A stretch of DNA of 64,000 nt from Amblyornis subalaris (Eukaryota; Chordata; Aves; Passeriformes; Ptilonorhynchidae). The notes beneath the pieces were generated by a model that searched no databases, was not told the DNA's origin, and worked only from the letters and a program-made list of their open reading frames with translations. The stretch is taken from positions 448,643-512,642 of the forward strand of contig JACAXG010000007.1 in assembly GCA_018881555.1 (NCBI GenBank). The letters are read 5' to 3'. This document shows, piece after piece, positions 1 through 13,600 of this stretch (positions are counted from its first letter, which is position 1; the number at the start of each line of letters is the position of its first letter). A program made the translations under genes and the position numbers.

Positions 1-1954
1 GTTATTAGGAACAGGTGCAACCAAGGCACCCCATTTCCTGCTCACTGAGATGTCACAAACAGCTAAATCTGATAAAGTTCATACACAAATATCTACTCTG
101 GTACACGACAATAACTTCATGTNCATTTGTGAGAATGCAAATACACTGATTGTGATTCTCAGCTCGGAGGCTGTGATCAAGATTCATTTTCAGTAATTTT
201 AAACAACTCTTTCACCTCATTGCTTAATTCTTTTTACAGCTGGGACTCCAGTAAAAGGAGAAAGGAGACAGTTCATTGGAAGCCCTTTCCTGCTAAACAC
301 TGGGGCTCATTTANGTCCTGAGAAAGCACAGACAGTGAGGCTGCCCCTGCTCTGCTGGGATTGCACCCTGCATTCGCCAGGTAAAGATAGCTTTGTGAAA
401 ATTGGTCTCATTATTTTTATGCTCCACAGTTCCAACTAAAATTATTTTGACCAGAAATCNGAGTGCTGAGCATCACTGAGCAGAAAAGGAAACATTCAGC
501 AATCTCCATAACCTTGCAGAAATTATTGTTGGTGATGGCCTGAGCCCTGGGGTGAAAGTTATGATGGTAACAGCAGTAACAGCAACACTGACATTCCTCA
601 GTAATAGCGGAAAAGGCTTCTTCCTTTTTTTGGGAAAATGTGTATTGCGCACCTCCAAGTTACACCCTCAACACTCACTTGGCCTCTACAGATTCCTNAT
701 ACATTCCTTACAAGGCATCTCCATCCGTTCCATCTTCCACCTGTTGGGCAATGTCCNCCCTCGTTATTTCAAAGGTGAGAGCAAGGAACTTTGCCATTGC
801 CCTTCACTGAGCTCCTCTCACATCATCTCTCACTGCTTTCATTTCCTTACCAGCAAGGAGAAAGATTAAAGANGAAAAAAAAAGTGTGTTATGATCTATG
901 TAAGGCCAGAAAGTGGCCTGAAGAGACATATTTTGGATTAACTCTGGCTGCATAAAACCAAAGTCAATTAGGATTTCCTCAAAAATAAAAAAAAAAGAAA
1001 GGAGGAGATTATTAAAGCTATTTATAAAGTCAGATTAAGGTCTGCTCCTCAAGGTTGTCGCTTTGGCACTTCCCTAAGCAACTCGAAACACAGACTGAGT
1101 AACGGATATAGACTGCACAGAAGAGCACTTGGAAGATGAATTCATTCCCCCATCCAGGAATTCACTGTAGACTGTCAGTGCTCCCAGTTACTGGGAGGGT
1201 GACTTGCACTGCCACCATTTGTACCTTTGGGATTTAATGGGCACTGCTGAAGAGCTGTTGGACCACACTGAGCTCACTCCTTTCAAGTTNAACTTGGTGG
1301 AATTGCTTAGAAGATGCCCTTCCCTATTTTCCNTTTTCTCCTCTCCCAGAGAACACCCTGCTGTTCCCACATGCCCCCTGCCTGTTGCTCTGAGCCAGCA
1401 GAGCAGGGCACTCTCNCCACCGCGGCACTTCCCGTTCCCGCTGCTGNGATGTCACATCCCATGGGTGAACAGGGAGTGGCACGGTGGGAATGAACTGCTC
1501 GGGCGTCACTGCAGCCTCCGGCACAGCTCCTCTGCCAGGAAGAGGAGCCGAGTCACAGGTGGCTTTCACACTGTTAGAACTCATTGTCATGGCACCCTGT
1601 TCCTGTCACCTNCACATAAAAGGGACTCTACAAACCGCATTCAGCACTTTCAGAGCACCCACACTGANGGCTTTTGGCGACAACAGAGCACAGCTCTGAC
1701 AGGAACTCTTTTTGAGTGCACTTGTAAAGAAAATAATTTCAATTTATGGTTTGTTTTCTTTAGCATTATCTATCAACTGGCACAATTAGTTTTTTTCTGA
1801 ATATCAGTTTCAGGTGGGGCCCTTACAGAGTTAATTACTTTTTTTGTAGGGGATGATGTGTTACATCACTCCTGAGCTGGGCTAAACTTCGAACAGCCTG
1901 GAGTGCACAGCACTACCAGGACCCAAGGCAGTAATTTCTTTGTGGGCAGCCCAA
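1..1954. other. Non-coding stretch, no gene recognised
   Basis: Mixed-composition vertebrate sequence with no recognisable exon or repeat. The plus-strand frame 1204-1800 is the longest here (198 codons), but it contains several N-bearing codons that could hide stops. It overlaps open frames on the other strand and in another plus-strand frame (1188-1370, 1324-1590, 1484-1699), which is the usual picture for a locally GC-rich, stop-poor patch. Its translation shows no domain, repeat or hydrophobic pattern that I recognise. Confidence 0.6.
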
Positions 1955-2031
1955 AGTCCATTTAATGTTTAATGATTGGACCCAATGATCTTAAGGGTCT
2001 TTTCCAACCTAAGTGATTCTATGATTCCATA
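1955..2031 (+). mobile_element. CR1 LINE, 3'-end fragment
   Basis: The run 'gacccaatgatcttaagg' followed by 'gtcttttccaacctaagtga' and 'ttctatgattcc' matches the conserved 3' terminus of avian CR1 elements (consensus: tggactMgatgatctttaaggtcttttccaacctaaatgattctatgattctatg). CR1 copies are usually 5'-truncated and end in short ATTCTATG-type repeats rather than poly-A, and this one does the same. The 3' end is well defined. The left limit is approximate because similarity fades upstream of about 1970. Mismatches to the consensus indicate an old, inactive copy. Confidence 0.85.
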
Positions 2032-5000
2032 GTCCCAAACTCTGAGAAGCCTAAACATCTATATTAATTTTACTATGCCAAACACTCCAGCTAAATCTGT
2101 AGTGCCATTGTGGACATACATGTAGTTGGCTCAGGAAAAAAATGTTTTTTCCAAACATTTTAAAATTCCTTTGTCCATTATTCAGCTCCAGAAACACATA
2201 TGAGAAAAACAGAACGTACTTGTTTCGAGCTCGTTTGACAGTAAGGTCCTTTAAAACCTGTTCTGTCTGGAGGGCACCTTTGCAGATTTAATTATGCAGT
2301 CAGGTTCACTGCTAGGAGTAATCCCAAGTGACTGGGAACACTTGGCATCTGCCTTGATCCCCCAATATTTTTCAGGTATTACCTCGATCAGTTTTAGTCT
2401 GTTACAGTGGAAGCTTAAGCCGAGCTTTTCACACTCAGAAATGCTTACAGTGAATCTCCCCAATCACTTTTCAAGAGCATCCTCTCAAGTTCAGTTGATA
2501 AGGAGCAGATTAACCTATTATGGATGCCATTTTTCTCCCACACAGATATTCATTTGTCAGCTGGTGCTGGCAAGAAGCAGGTTTGACCTTTAAGACAGGA
2601 ATATGTAAGGTGTTGTCCAAATGAATCAGAAACTCAAATAAAATAGACGTGATAGAGCCTTTCCAAGACTGTAGAGACAGAGTTCACTCCTTATGCCCCC
2701 CCAGAAGACCCCACTCTCCCAGGAACAGCAGTGGCAAACACCAACAAATCCCTGCTTCACTTACAGGTATTTTGGTGAATTTTACCGTGCTTGCACGGAC
2801 AGGCTGACCAATAAAGCCATGAGCGGTGCAGACAAAGCTCCCTCCACTGGCAGAGGGGCCTGACCTTCTGCAGTTTTGTCACTTTAGCCATGGAAGATTC
2901 CAGCCCTGGGCCTGGACTGCTGTGTGCCTATTGAGTGAGTTTGCAAGGTGAGTTACGTGAACTGACATGGAAAAGCTCTGCTTGCTGTGGATATCACCGA
3001 GTGAACCACAGCCTCAGGTCTCTGTGGATAGAATCTGTTTCTGCTGGAATTGAAAGGGCCCCTTTTAAAACAGCCCCACCTCACTGAGTCCAACAGTGCC
3101 CTGTTAAACAATAATCCTGCCCAGAGTGCTGCATATTCCTGCAGGCCCAAGCCCCAAAATGTGGCCACTGCGTCTCCAGCCTTCAATAGCCCCTGGGAAC
3201 AGGTGAGGATTCCTATTTCTGCCCAGGAAATGTTCTCGCCTGGAAGGCGAAAAGCAGCATTTCCTTGCCCACCATCACAGCCCTGCCTCTCTGTTTGTCG
3301 GCACTGATAACGGCGCTGTTGAGGCTCGGGAAGGAGCAGAAAAGGTGACGGAAGGTGTTCCACCAGTGTGGTGCCAACAGCTACTGAACTTCCTCCAGTC
3401 CTTGTTAGGAAAAATTATGGGATCTAAATGTCAGCACCTGATGCAGCCCCATCCAACTTCCCAGGGCTGGAGCACATTGAGCAAAATAAGGGAAAATTGT
3501 TGCAGTGTTGAGGGTTGCCAGGCTAATAGCAGCAGCAAGGAAAGAACTCAATGAAATTGAAAAATTACATATTTAACAAGTAGCTAGATGGTAATAATTG
3601 TTTTAGGCCAACACTAAATTCTGTCTGGGGCCATTAATTACATGAATCAAGCTGTTGGTCTGAGTGGGAGTGAGGGGTTTGCAAACCACAGACAGGACAA
3701 GAAGGATCCCTCCCATCAGCAGCTTGTTCAGTGCCCTTGGGAGGGATTTGCACAGAAAATGCACCACAGAACAAGGCTGAAGGCAGCAGGGAACCACCCA
3801 GCTTTTATCCACGGAGCCTCCTCTGTTTTCTGTGCTGNGGACCAGGAGACAACACTGCTTTATGTTAAAAGACAAACAGGAGCAACCTAAGGACAGGGAG
3901 TTGCAGAAGCACAAGGAAACCCACACTCCTGAAGGCAAACGTGCCTTGTTTTCCCTCTTCAGAATAAAAGGNCAAGTNTNTGTTTGCTTCATCCCCATCA
4001 GAAGTGCCCACCCTTGTTCTGCTGAACAGGCTCAAGCCAGTATTGATCCTACTCTGAGAGTAACGTAGCTGAACATCAGATGGTTTACACACACCCAGAA
4101 CAAGGAGCAGTAATGAAGCTGCAATGGCAAAGCTGAGCCCTAANCGAGGTTCGATTCCTACCATGAAATCATCAGGGGTTATGAGCTCCAGAGGCTCCGA
4201 GCTCTTCATTCTCTGACAGAAGAGTTCACAGAAAGCCCCGGAGCTGCAGGAGCCAGGGAGGTACCTCGGCTCGAGGTCGATGCACTGCCAGGTCATGCCT
4301 GGGGCACTTTGCTGCCAGAGAGCAGTTTGGAAAGGGCTCCAACACTTCTGCCACTGCCAACCACCCAGCAAGGGCATCCCTGCATCCCACCAATGCCCAG
4401 CCCGCATTTTAGAGAATTTTCTGGAATTAAACAGAGTGGTGAGGGCAGTGACCAAGCTGCCCGAGGCTGTGCCTGCCCGCATCGGTCACACCCAGCTCTG
4501 GCTCTCATCGGGACGGCAGCAGGGGCAGCCCTGCTTTGGGCCGTGTCCCTCTGCTGCTCAGCTACTGGTGCACGTTTAATTTGATGCCTCCAAGGTTCAT
4601 GTAACAAAAGGCAGAGGAAAAGCAGGCCTGGTTACCTTTCCATGGCACTTGCAGAATTCTTGAAATCCATTACAGCCCCTCAGCCCACACCACTCCCACA
4701 CATGCCTCCCATTCCTCCCTTTTTGAAGAGGTAGAAAGTCCCGGTGTATTCAGTCTTTGCTTCACACAGAAGTTCAGTGTACTTTTGGATACCCTTGCCA
4801 CACCTCTCTACTCCTTCCTTCCGCAAAATGGTAAAACTGCAAGACCAGAACTGAGCACAGAGCTCATTATACCATTTATCAGCACCAGTTTTGGCTGCTG
4901 GTTTGCCACTCTTCCTGCCTCCTTCAGGCAGCTGAGGAGAGTTTAAGTGGTTTAAAATGACCACATAGGTGTCTCCAAAATATGTACTGCTGCCTAAGTC

Positions 5001-7330
5001 TAAACCCATATATTTTAGATGACATCCCACCTTACACTCCTTCCTAGAGGAATCATTAGGAAAGAAGTTGATGAGTGAACTTCCATAATTTGTAACTCTT
5101 TAAAGCTCAGGTGTTGGACGGCAGCAAAGCTCTGGGAGCTGCACTTCCTGCAGGCCCTGATGTGTTTGTCTGCCCTTTGCAGGCTGTGCCCCACCCAAGG
5201 TGACTCTCACAGGCACCATTTCTGTGTGAAGAAATATTGCACCACCCACACCCCTCAGGATGTGCACAATGCATTGCTCAGCTGAAGCAGCACAGGAGGC
5301 AATGCATTCCATGAGTTCCTGACATCCGGGGGCACTCGAGGCTCTTCCCAGCACTGGGAATGCTCAGCTGGGGAGTGCTCCTGACAGGGAGCATCACTCA
5401 GCTGCTCGCAGAAGGGGCTAAGATGCTTACCCAGAAACTGGAACATCTTTCTACACAAAACACATCAGCCCTGGAGTTTCTTCCATGTTCTCGTGGCTTG
5501 ATTCAAGAGTGGAAGCCAAGGCCTTGGTGCTGCTCACGATGAGGCCAATGAATATTTTGCCACTGGATTGGGAGAAGATGGAGCACAATTTCCTGTGCTT
5601 TTCTCTAAAGAGTGAATCAAATCAGTACATTTCCTGGAACACAATAATCCATTTCCCAGAGCTCCATGGGACACTCACCATAGATTACTCCCTATGCAAG
5701 GCACTTGGGAGGGCTCTGCAGCTCCAGCCTGTCTGCACTGCCATGTCCCGGTTTGCTCCCGGAATTCCCAGCCCAGGAATGTCTCTGTGCCCCTCCACTG
5801 CCAGCTCGCTGCCACAGCAGGCTTTGGAGGGTATCCCTGCCTGGGATTTTAACTGCCTCTCATATTCCAGATTTCCTGGTTCTTCCTTTTTGCCACTAAC
5901 GTGTGCTGACCAGCTACTCAGTATTTGCAAAAAAAAAAAAAAAGTCCTTTTCTCTGTTGCTAAAAGCAGCTTGACCCCACTCAGTGACCCTGTTAGCAAA
6001 GCTCAATCTTTGAAAACAGATCTCTCAGCAACGTTGTAGACAAACCATAGCGAATATAAAGCAGCTTTGAACTCTGAAGTCATCATAATCCACAGTCATA
6101 ATTATGTGAAACGAACAGATGAAGCTGGATTAAGTGATGATCTCTGACCAGGTGCCAAAGAGCGGCACTTGCTGCACCAACAGTAGTAAAAGGAATCAGG
6201 CATGAGGCTTGAGGAAAATACTGGTTCATCTTATGTTCCTTGTGGTTTTGTGATATAGAGATTATTAATTTTTCATTTACCATCAGGTTCATGAGTGCCT
6301 CCAAACTGCACATGAAATTCCCACCACAATTTCCATGGTGCAGCTTGCTGTCTATCCCATGCCTCTCCATCCCACAATCCTCTTCAAACATGAAACTCCT
6401 TCTTCTGAATTGAAATTCAGGGAATTGTCAACAAGTCCCCAGCCATGCAGAATAAGCACAAATGTGATTATGAGGGGCCTGGTGATAATCCTGGGACAAT
6501 GCTGTTCTCCGTCAGCCTGGCATCAGTTCAGAGCCTTCTGGCTGCGCTGGGGCTGCTTTGTGTCCTGTTCCGTGGAGCTGGAGCAGTTTCACCCCTATCA
6601 GAACACACTGATCCCCATGGAGAACGGGTGCATCTGGTTTTGTGTTCAAGCAGTTCAATGGTTTCTTGCTGGCAGCCTCAGGGACATTTCAATAGGATGA
6701 ACTCTTGTACCTACAGGGCCATAAAAAGAAGAGTTAACAAGAGGCTATGAGGTGTTACAGCAAAGGCGATGAGGTGCCTTTATGGGACCTCTGCAAAGGG
6801 CTTGACACCAGGCAGGATTCCTCTTCTACCAGTGTTTTGGGGAAGCTGGGAAACCTAAGCTTCTCCCAACCACTGCTTGTCTGCTCACGTGTGCACAGGA
6901 AGTCTTGAGGCACTGTCTGTGGCACGTTCAATGCCCTGTGCTCAGCCAAGGTTCCCAATCCCTGGCTGGAAGCACATGGAAATCCACCGCTGGCAAGCCT
7001 GAGGCTGTCAGGATTTTGGCCACTACCCTCAGCCATATTTACCCAATTAATGGCAGCTCAGTCTTAGTAAGGACAAGCTCTGCCATCAGTTTCAGTAACA
7101 GTCTTTGCTGCAACAACCTACAGCGTACAGGAAATGTCTCACCAGTGGGAGGGCACGGACAAATTCCTCACAGCCAGCTTTTATAACAGGTGGATGTCTT
7201 AGCCTCTCTTCTTGCCAACCAGACCTTAGGAACCTGGCTTCCAGACTCGTGAAATTTGGCTTGCCCAAACCATGCAGCACTGAAATGCTGGTGAGCAGCA
7301 CAGTGACAGTTCACTGTTGAATCTTCACCC
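2032..7330. other. GC-richer non-coding stretch with chance open frames
   Basis: No recognisable gene. This is one of the more GC-rich parts of the window, so stops are sparse and many 80-200 codon frames overlap on both strands. The longest is minus 3865-4482 (205 codons). It has a cysteine-containing part and one hydrophobic stretch, but it includes four N-bearing codons and has no support from splice sites or family resemblance. Others are minus 4680-5030, plus 5485-6039 and plus 6335-6700. A 12-bp perfect palindrome (ggtttgcaaacc) lies at 3676-3687 and a 15-nt poly-A tract at 5929-5943. Confidence 0.55.
5929..5943 (+). repeat. Poly-A tract (A15)
   Basis: A run of 15 adenines. No target-site duplication or retroposon body is visible upstream, so it is annotated only as a mononucleotide repeat. 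Confidence 0.9.
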
Positions 7331-10300
7331 TAGTTACCCTCCAGGCTCTCACATACAGATCACATCTGGCACCCCGCCCTGGGGGAAAGGGATGCTTGTA
7401 CTAACAGTACAAGGTGGAAAATATAGCTAAAATTCTATTATAGCTTTTTTTTCAAGGCTCTTCTTCTGTGGCTATTGGTTGTGGCATTGTAGTTAAAAAT
7501 AAACCTCTACTGTGATCAGGGTTTTCACCTCTTCTGAATTATGGTCCCAACACCCTTGGATAGGCAAGTAGGACAGGAGCTTTATACTGGCTCCCACCAT
7601 TTGATGTACACTACTTTACCCAGAATTTATAAAATCCTTCCACAATTTACAATAAAAATGAATTTGTATGTTTTGTCTGAAGTGTGAGTGGAAAAATTAC
7701 ATTTCCTAGCTAGAATTGGCTGTTGAATAAAGAGCAGGTTACTACAAAAAGGAGTGGTAAAGTTCTACTCAGAGAGGGGCCTTGCTTGTGCAGAAATTAA
7801 TGCCAGGTTTCCAAGAGAAAAGATCTGTGTTTCCCTATTTGATTTATAAAAATCTGTTAATATTCATTAATCAATTTTAATGCAAAATAAAATAAAAAAA
7901 TTAAAATAAATAAAAGGCAGTATAAAACAGATTAAAATGGAAAGATTAATAATCTGTGAGGGAATCAGTAACTCGGCCTGGCAATACTGGTGCCGAGGGT
8001 GCCAGCTTAAGGTAAAAACTGTCCTTAGAGGCAGAGTGTTCCCCAGGCAGTGTCCAAGGGGGCGCTGTGCTTGCAGGAGGGTCTGTTACTCACATCACTG
8101 GAGTTGTGCTCTCCCGGTCAGGAATGGAGTCTCCGTCGCTGCTCCAAGGCCGCTGTGTGAAACCAAACAGGAATTATTTGTGACTCCAACACTGAGGCAA
8201 CAAAAGGATCACGGAAAAGTGTTGTTCCTTGTCCTTGAAGGGACTGTGAACACGTCTATGAACACAACAGACCAGGCGTTTGTATTATGGTGTTTGAAGC
8301 TGTGTAAAAGATAATGCAACAGTTAATTTTCTGCTTTAGTTGGGCTTTTCCTCACCATCAGTTGCTACTAAATAAGTCCCTAACATTTTTCAAGGGCATA
8401 ACTTGCAACAAGACAGCAATAACAATTACATATTGTTTTCAATAAGATGCCATTTTCCTTTCTGGCAGGCAGCAATGGAGTTTTAATGGGTAACATTTGT
8501 TTCATAAAACTCCCAGATGCTGCCTTGACAATTGCAAAGGAAGAAAAGAAGAAAACAAACCCAAAGAAAAGGCAGAAAATGCAAAGAGCAAATGAAAGAT
8601 TCAGGTTCCATTACAATAATTTATCTTGTGTCCCAGGCTGATGTACATTTTGGCTGGATCAGACTTCTGTGGTGAACCTGTGCTGCAGAGCTCTACTGAA
8701 ATCCTGGGTCTCCCACCTGGTGCAGCCCCCCAGCCATTCTGAGTTATGATGGGAAAAATGGGAAGAGAGCTACCATGCACGTGGAGCCAGTCAAGTAAAA
8801 ACAAAAACTATCAGTGATAAGCTTTCCGGACTATAAAAAACCAACAAATATAGCTAAAAATATAGAAAACAAAAAAAGGCACCAACCTGATTCCAGAAGA
8901 TGAAGTGCACTGTGAAGTAGCAGTAGTCTAACCTGCAGAATGGAAAAGCCAGCATCTGTGAAGAGCCACGGCAGTAGCTATGGCCAGTGCTTTTCCATGT
9001 CTATTTTTTGAGCCCTCCAGCATATCTGGTGAGTGGCAATAGGCACTTTTTTGCCCAAAAAGACCCAAACCATGAGACTTTGAAAAGAGTCTGTCAGCAC
9101 TGCCTCATGACTGGTGTTAAGGATAGGCAACTGAGTGCCTCAGTGTAAGCAGCTGGACAAAATCCAGGCTCTCTATGTATTCTGCATCACGAAGAAAAAT
9201 TGGAATTGCCACCACGTATCTTTGAAGCAATCCTGCTCTCCTACAAAGGTCCTGTTCCCCAGGCCCAGGGGGAGCCAAGCCACAGGAGATGGATTTGTTC
9301 ACACAGCCATAGGTCAGGTTCAGCCAGCCCTATGCAATCCAGTATTTACTCATCATAGCAGGTCCAAGAAATACTGCAGCAAAACCCACTATTTCCTAAA
9401 TTTGGGTACTCTGCAAAAATTCACAAGTTCAAGTTGTTTAATAATGTGATGCNAGCACATTTTTAATTAAAAATTGTATCTTCTCATTATGTCTGCATGT
9501 CTTTCACATGGCTGCCATCCAGAAACAAGGCAATGCAAGCTCATCTCCACAGAGACTGGGACACTGCACTCTGACCTTGGTGCACAGGGATTTTTTTCAC
9601 TTGTCACATAAACATTTTGCTGGCACAAAAAGTAACTGGAGTGGAAAGGGAGCAGTTCCCAGCTGACAAAGCAGCCATGCTTCCTCAGATCAGACTATAA
9701 CTTGTGATAAAAAAATTGTAAAAGCAAAAGGAGACTTCTTTTTCTTAAGGTAGAAATGCCCAGTAATCCCCATGTTCTAACTCATGTAAGTCTGAAGAAT
9801 TTTAAGGCATCATGTGCTGAGGATGGGACAGGGGAGTATCAGCCAGTCACTGGCATCCTCTCAGGGCTTGCTGCTTGATTAGCCTGTAAGATTCCCATCA
9901 GTTTAAATGTGGGCAGGATTTAAAGCTCTGCAGATCACAGCTGAGCAATACACACAGGTTTTAATACAGGACAAGCACAGGCTCAGTGTATGGACAATGG
10001 ACATTCCCACACAGGCACAGCACATGCACTGCCATGGCCAGGCCACGCTGCCTCCTCAGACACTGATTTCCTGAGGCTTTGCCTGATGCTGTTTTAATTC
10101 TTCACACTGCAGGGCTCCATCACTCACCCTGGGAGATCGTTCCACAGTTTAGTAGATATTACTATGGCTTTTTTAACCCTGACATTCATCCAAAATTCTA
10201 TTTTTCTTAATTTAATTTCATTCTCTACAATTTTTATTTTTTTTTTCTTCCATGGGTATTAAGGTGTTCCCTTTTTATTCCAGATAAAGTCAAGCTATTA

Positions 10301-10420
10301 GCAACTGGAAATCAGTCTTATTCCTTAGCTGGAAAGATGTAACCTTGAGCAGGTACAGGTAATTATGGACTGTAGTTAGGGGTCCGCTAAAACTTTCTGC
10401 CTGATTTCCTGTCCCTGCAG
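7331..10420. other. Non-coding stretch
   Basis: AT-leaning sequence without a recognisable gene. The plus frame 7937-8314 (125 codons) is the longest. It resembles no family I know and does not stand out from its surroundings in codon pattern. An A/T-rich low-complexity patch sits at 7879-7916. Confidence 0.55.
7879..7916. repeat. A-rich low-complexity (AAAT/AAATA-like)
   Basis: An imperfect run of aaataaaataaaaaaattaaaa-type sequence containing only A and T apart from a single G and C near its left end. It is a simple low-complexity tract and carries no coding signal. Confidence 0.8.
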
Positions 10421-10692
10421 GGATGATAATTGGTGTTACACATGGAAGCATCCCAGCCCCTCCAGCAGCGAGCAGGGCAGCACTGATGGGCTCTGAAAAC
10501 AGCTCTGTGCAGCCNCCCGGGCTGGGAAAGCAGAGGGAAGGAGCTGTGTCCCAGCTCTGCAGAATGCCAGAGACCAGAACAGAGCCATGGAATTCACTGC
10601 CAGAGGGACCACGGTCAGATGAGCTTCTCCCCAGGCTGTTGTACCCCACTGCAGCAACAGGGAAATGTGACTCTTGGAAGTTAAATTCATAA
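10421..10692 (+). other. Possible terminal exon with 89-codon open frame
   Basis: A good splice-acceptor shape ends at 10420: a pyrimidine-rich tract running into 'cctgatttcctgtccctgcag', followed by gg-ATG. An open frame starts at that ATG (10423) and runs 89 codons to a TAA at 10690-10692. The patch is GC-richer than its flanks. The translation (starting MIIGVTHGSIPAPPAAS) is Ala/Pro/Ser/Gly-rich and I recognise no domain. One codon contains an N. No donor or nearby AATAAA was identified, and a minus-strand frame (10290-10649) is open across the same DNA, which weakens the coding case. It could be an exon of a non-coding RNA or a chance acceptor. Confidence 0.15.
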
Positions 10693-13600
10693 GGAGAGGA
10701 AGCAATGGGTTATACTCTGCCCATTGGCTTAAATCGGGAGCTGCTCTAATAATCCTGTGGAATGGGATGGGTCTGAGTGCCAGCTGAAGTAAAAGGCAGC
10801 TCAGGCTGAGGCCATGTGTGTCCCTTTTTGGGTAAAAGGTTTGCTTTTACTTTTTAAATTACTTTTGCTTAATACAAATATTAACCACAACAGGTACTAA
10901 GAGAAGACTCCAGGAGCCTTGCCCAGCTGTTTTGCACTTCAACCCCCAAAGTTTGCCTCTCATAATTCAGTTTTAGCTTCAGGCACTTTAAAGTTAATAG
11001 ACTGATGTGAGCAATGGGCTTATGGGAAATCCATGTTGGAAAATAGTGAGTGTAAGTGTGCTAGTGCCAAGCTATAAACACATTTATACAGTGCAGTAAA
11101 TCAGTGCTGCTGCCTCTCTTTGGAGGGGCTGGGCCAATTAAGCCGAATGTACAGGATATGAGGATGGAACCTGTTCAGCTACAGGCAGGTAGCAAAGACT
11201 GCAGCCATACTACCCTGCTGGGCCTCATTTTGACATTCCTCTGCCTGGCCAAATTTTATACCATTTACTGTTGGCTTGTCATTCACTGACTACTGAGAAA
11301 GAACAGGGATTTGGAAAGGCATTGCCGGCATTGTGTGGGTACGGCCATGAGGACACACAAATGGGAAGAGGCAGGAAAGGTGATGCCTGTGGACATCTAC
11401 TGATACAAAGTCCACAAATGTACTTGGGCTCTGTAATGCAATAATGATGCTGGACTCACTTTCAGAATTCCTGCATAAGTAGAGGTCATGTGATCTTAAC
11501 GGTGACTTTTTACAAACCAGAAAACGTTATGTTATTTCTTATCAGAGCATTTCATTCAACTACCTTAATTACTCCCCTGCCTCTTAAGTGTTACCTAAAA
11601 CACAAAACAGGTTTAAAAAAAAGGCTGTGATGTTATGGAGAGCTGGTTAGCTTTTAGTGCATTAAGTCCATGAAAATTATTTATATTTTCTGTTTCTGTA
11701 AAACCTGTCATTGACTATGAAATGTAAAGTTACCATTGCCTGGATAGGTGCTCAGATCATAGAAAGCTCAGTGTAATTGGAAGCTGACAGCTGGCAAAGC
11801 TGTCTTGTAAAAACTCCCTAAAATGCATTAGAATGTGCACAGAAAAAGTAATTTTCTAAATAAGGGAGGAGAAGAAGAAAAAAGCCCTGTGTCCCATTTA
11901 AAGGAGCGAATTCAGACTTTGAGAGAATTAAAAAGGGGGATTTCAAACGTGCTTTTAAAGGTTTTCTGTTTTCCTCTTCCGATCCAAAAAAGTCAAGCAC
12001 ACTTGTTCCTGCCCTAAGTCTCTAACACAAGATGGTCCCGTGCTACTCTGCCAATACCTATTTAAAGCAGGAGGAAGAGATTTCCAAATAGAGTGCCAAA
12101 AGCAACAGCCAGGTCACCAGCAGTGCCTGCCCAGGTCCTAACCCATGGCACTAATTATCCATCTGCCTCGTCAGCTGCCTGAACAGATTCCCCATCCTAC
12201 GGCTGGGCACAGGAACAGGCTGCCTTTCCTCTCCTCACACATCTTACTCTGGGTAGGTTTTTTTGGAATTACTTTTACACTTATTACTAGCTATTCTGTT
12301 TGCACCTTCACTCCTCTCATTATTTGTTTCACTGTTCATTTACTTGCTGGGACAAAAATGGATTGAGACAAGCAGTAAAAAAGTGAATGTCTGTGAACGG
12401 AAAACAAACTCATTCCCCTCACTGCACCATATTCACCTTTAAATGTTGGCTTCTGAAAACAAGGAGAAAATCACATAAGCTCAAAGCACATAATACAAAA
12501 CTGAAAATCCACAAATATTTCCTACTAGCAGGGAAACGCACTCACCGTGGTTGGGAACATTATGAAGCAGCATTCATAAGCAGCTCATTGCTTGGCAGTC
12601 CTTTGCACAGGAAATGCTGTCACCTGAAGAAATAAAGGAGGTATCTTGGCATGGGCCATGAAAGCTTCTCTTTCCACAAGGACTGAGCGATATCAATATC
12701 ATCTGGGGGCAAAAGGGATCCACACAAGCTCAGCAGCAGGAAGAGCAGTGGCCTCTGACTGCAACTTCCCTCTTGCAGCACCCTGCTGCTGCCTACCTTA
12801 AATCCATTAACTGATCACCAAGGCAAGGGGCTATTTTTCNCCCCTCATGGCTTCTTTACAGCATGAATTAGAGAGCTGACTATAGGCTAGTAAAGAATAT
12901 CCCAGCTCCCATTCTCTCCCCAACAAAACCATCATTACCTGCAGAACAAAAAAGAGCAGAAAGTGAAGGGTAAAAATCTCAGGTGTGAGCTGCTGAGAAC
13001 TAGAAAGTGGCTGCCTCTGCAGGGTATGTCAGCCTGGCTGTTCCCCTCAGCATGGCACTGACTCTGCAAAGCATTATCTTTCATACANAGTACTCTTTGG
13101 TTTCTTAATATCTCATCTGCTTCTTCCAGTACATTAATCCCATTTGCTTTTATAGCTACATCTCTATAACCAGCTTAATTCGTCCTCTTTATCATTTTGA
13201 AGAAATTTTGAAAGGCAACTCAGGAACTTCTCTTATCTGCATTTTCCAAGTGTGTTTTGCTATTCCAGTGTCTGTTATATTAAGCTCTCATTTCTACAAG
13301 GTACAAGAGATTTTGTTCACTGCAGATCCTTCATAAAGTCTAAAGGCTCCAGTCAAACACCAGACTGGTGTGGTTCCACNTTTGCTTTTTGACACTCACA
13401 TTCAGCTTTGCAGAACACCAACTGCAAAGACACATACAATAAATAACTTCCCAATCACTTATTTTTGTTCTTTCATTTCCCCACCATTTTTTCCNCTTTT
13501 CTTTCCTTAGACATCAACCTCCAACCCAGGGAGGAATGATTTCTTTGCATCAGCACCTACTAACACTATGAAAGGTGTCTCTTTTGCCTGAGGTGAGGTC

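Noticed and set aside
1204..1800. 198-codon plus-strand open frame
   Set aside because: Several unknown codons, overlapping open frames on both strands and no recognisable domain. It is best explained by composition.
3865..4482. 205-codon minus-strand open frame with a cysteine-bearing part and a hydrophobic stretch
   Set aside because: It contains four N-bearing codons that may conceal stops, lies in GC-rich DNA where other frames are open too, has no splice context and matches no family I recognise.
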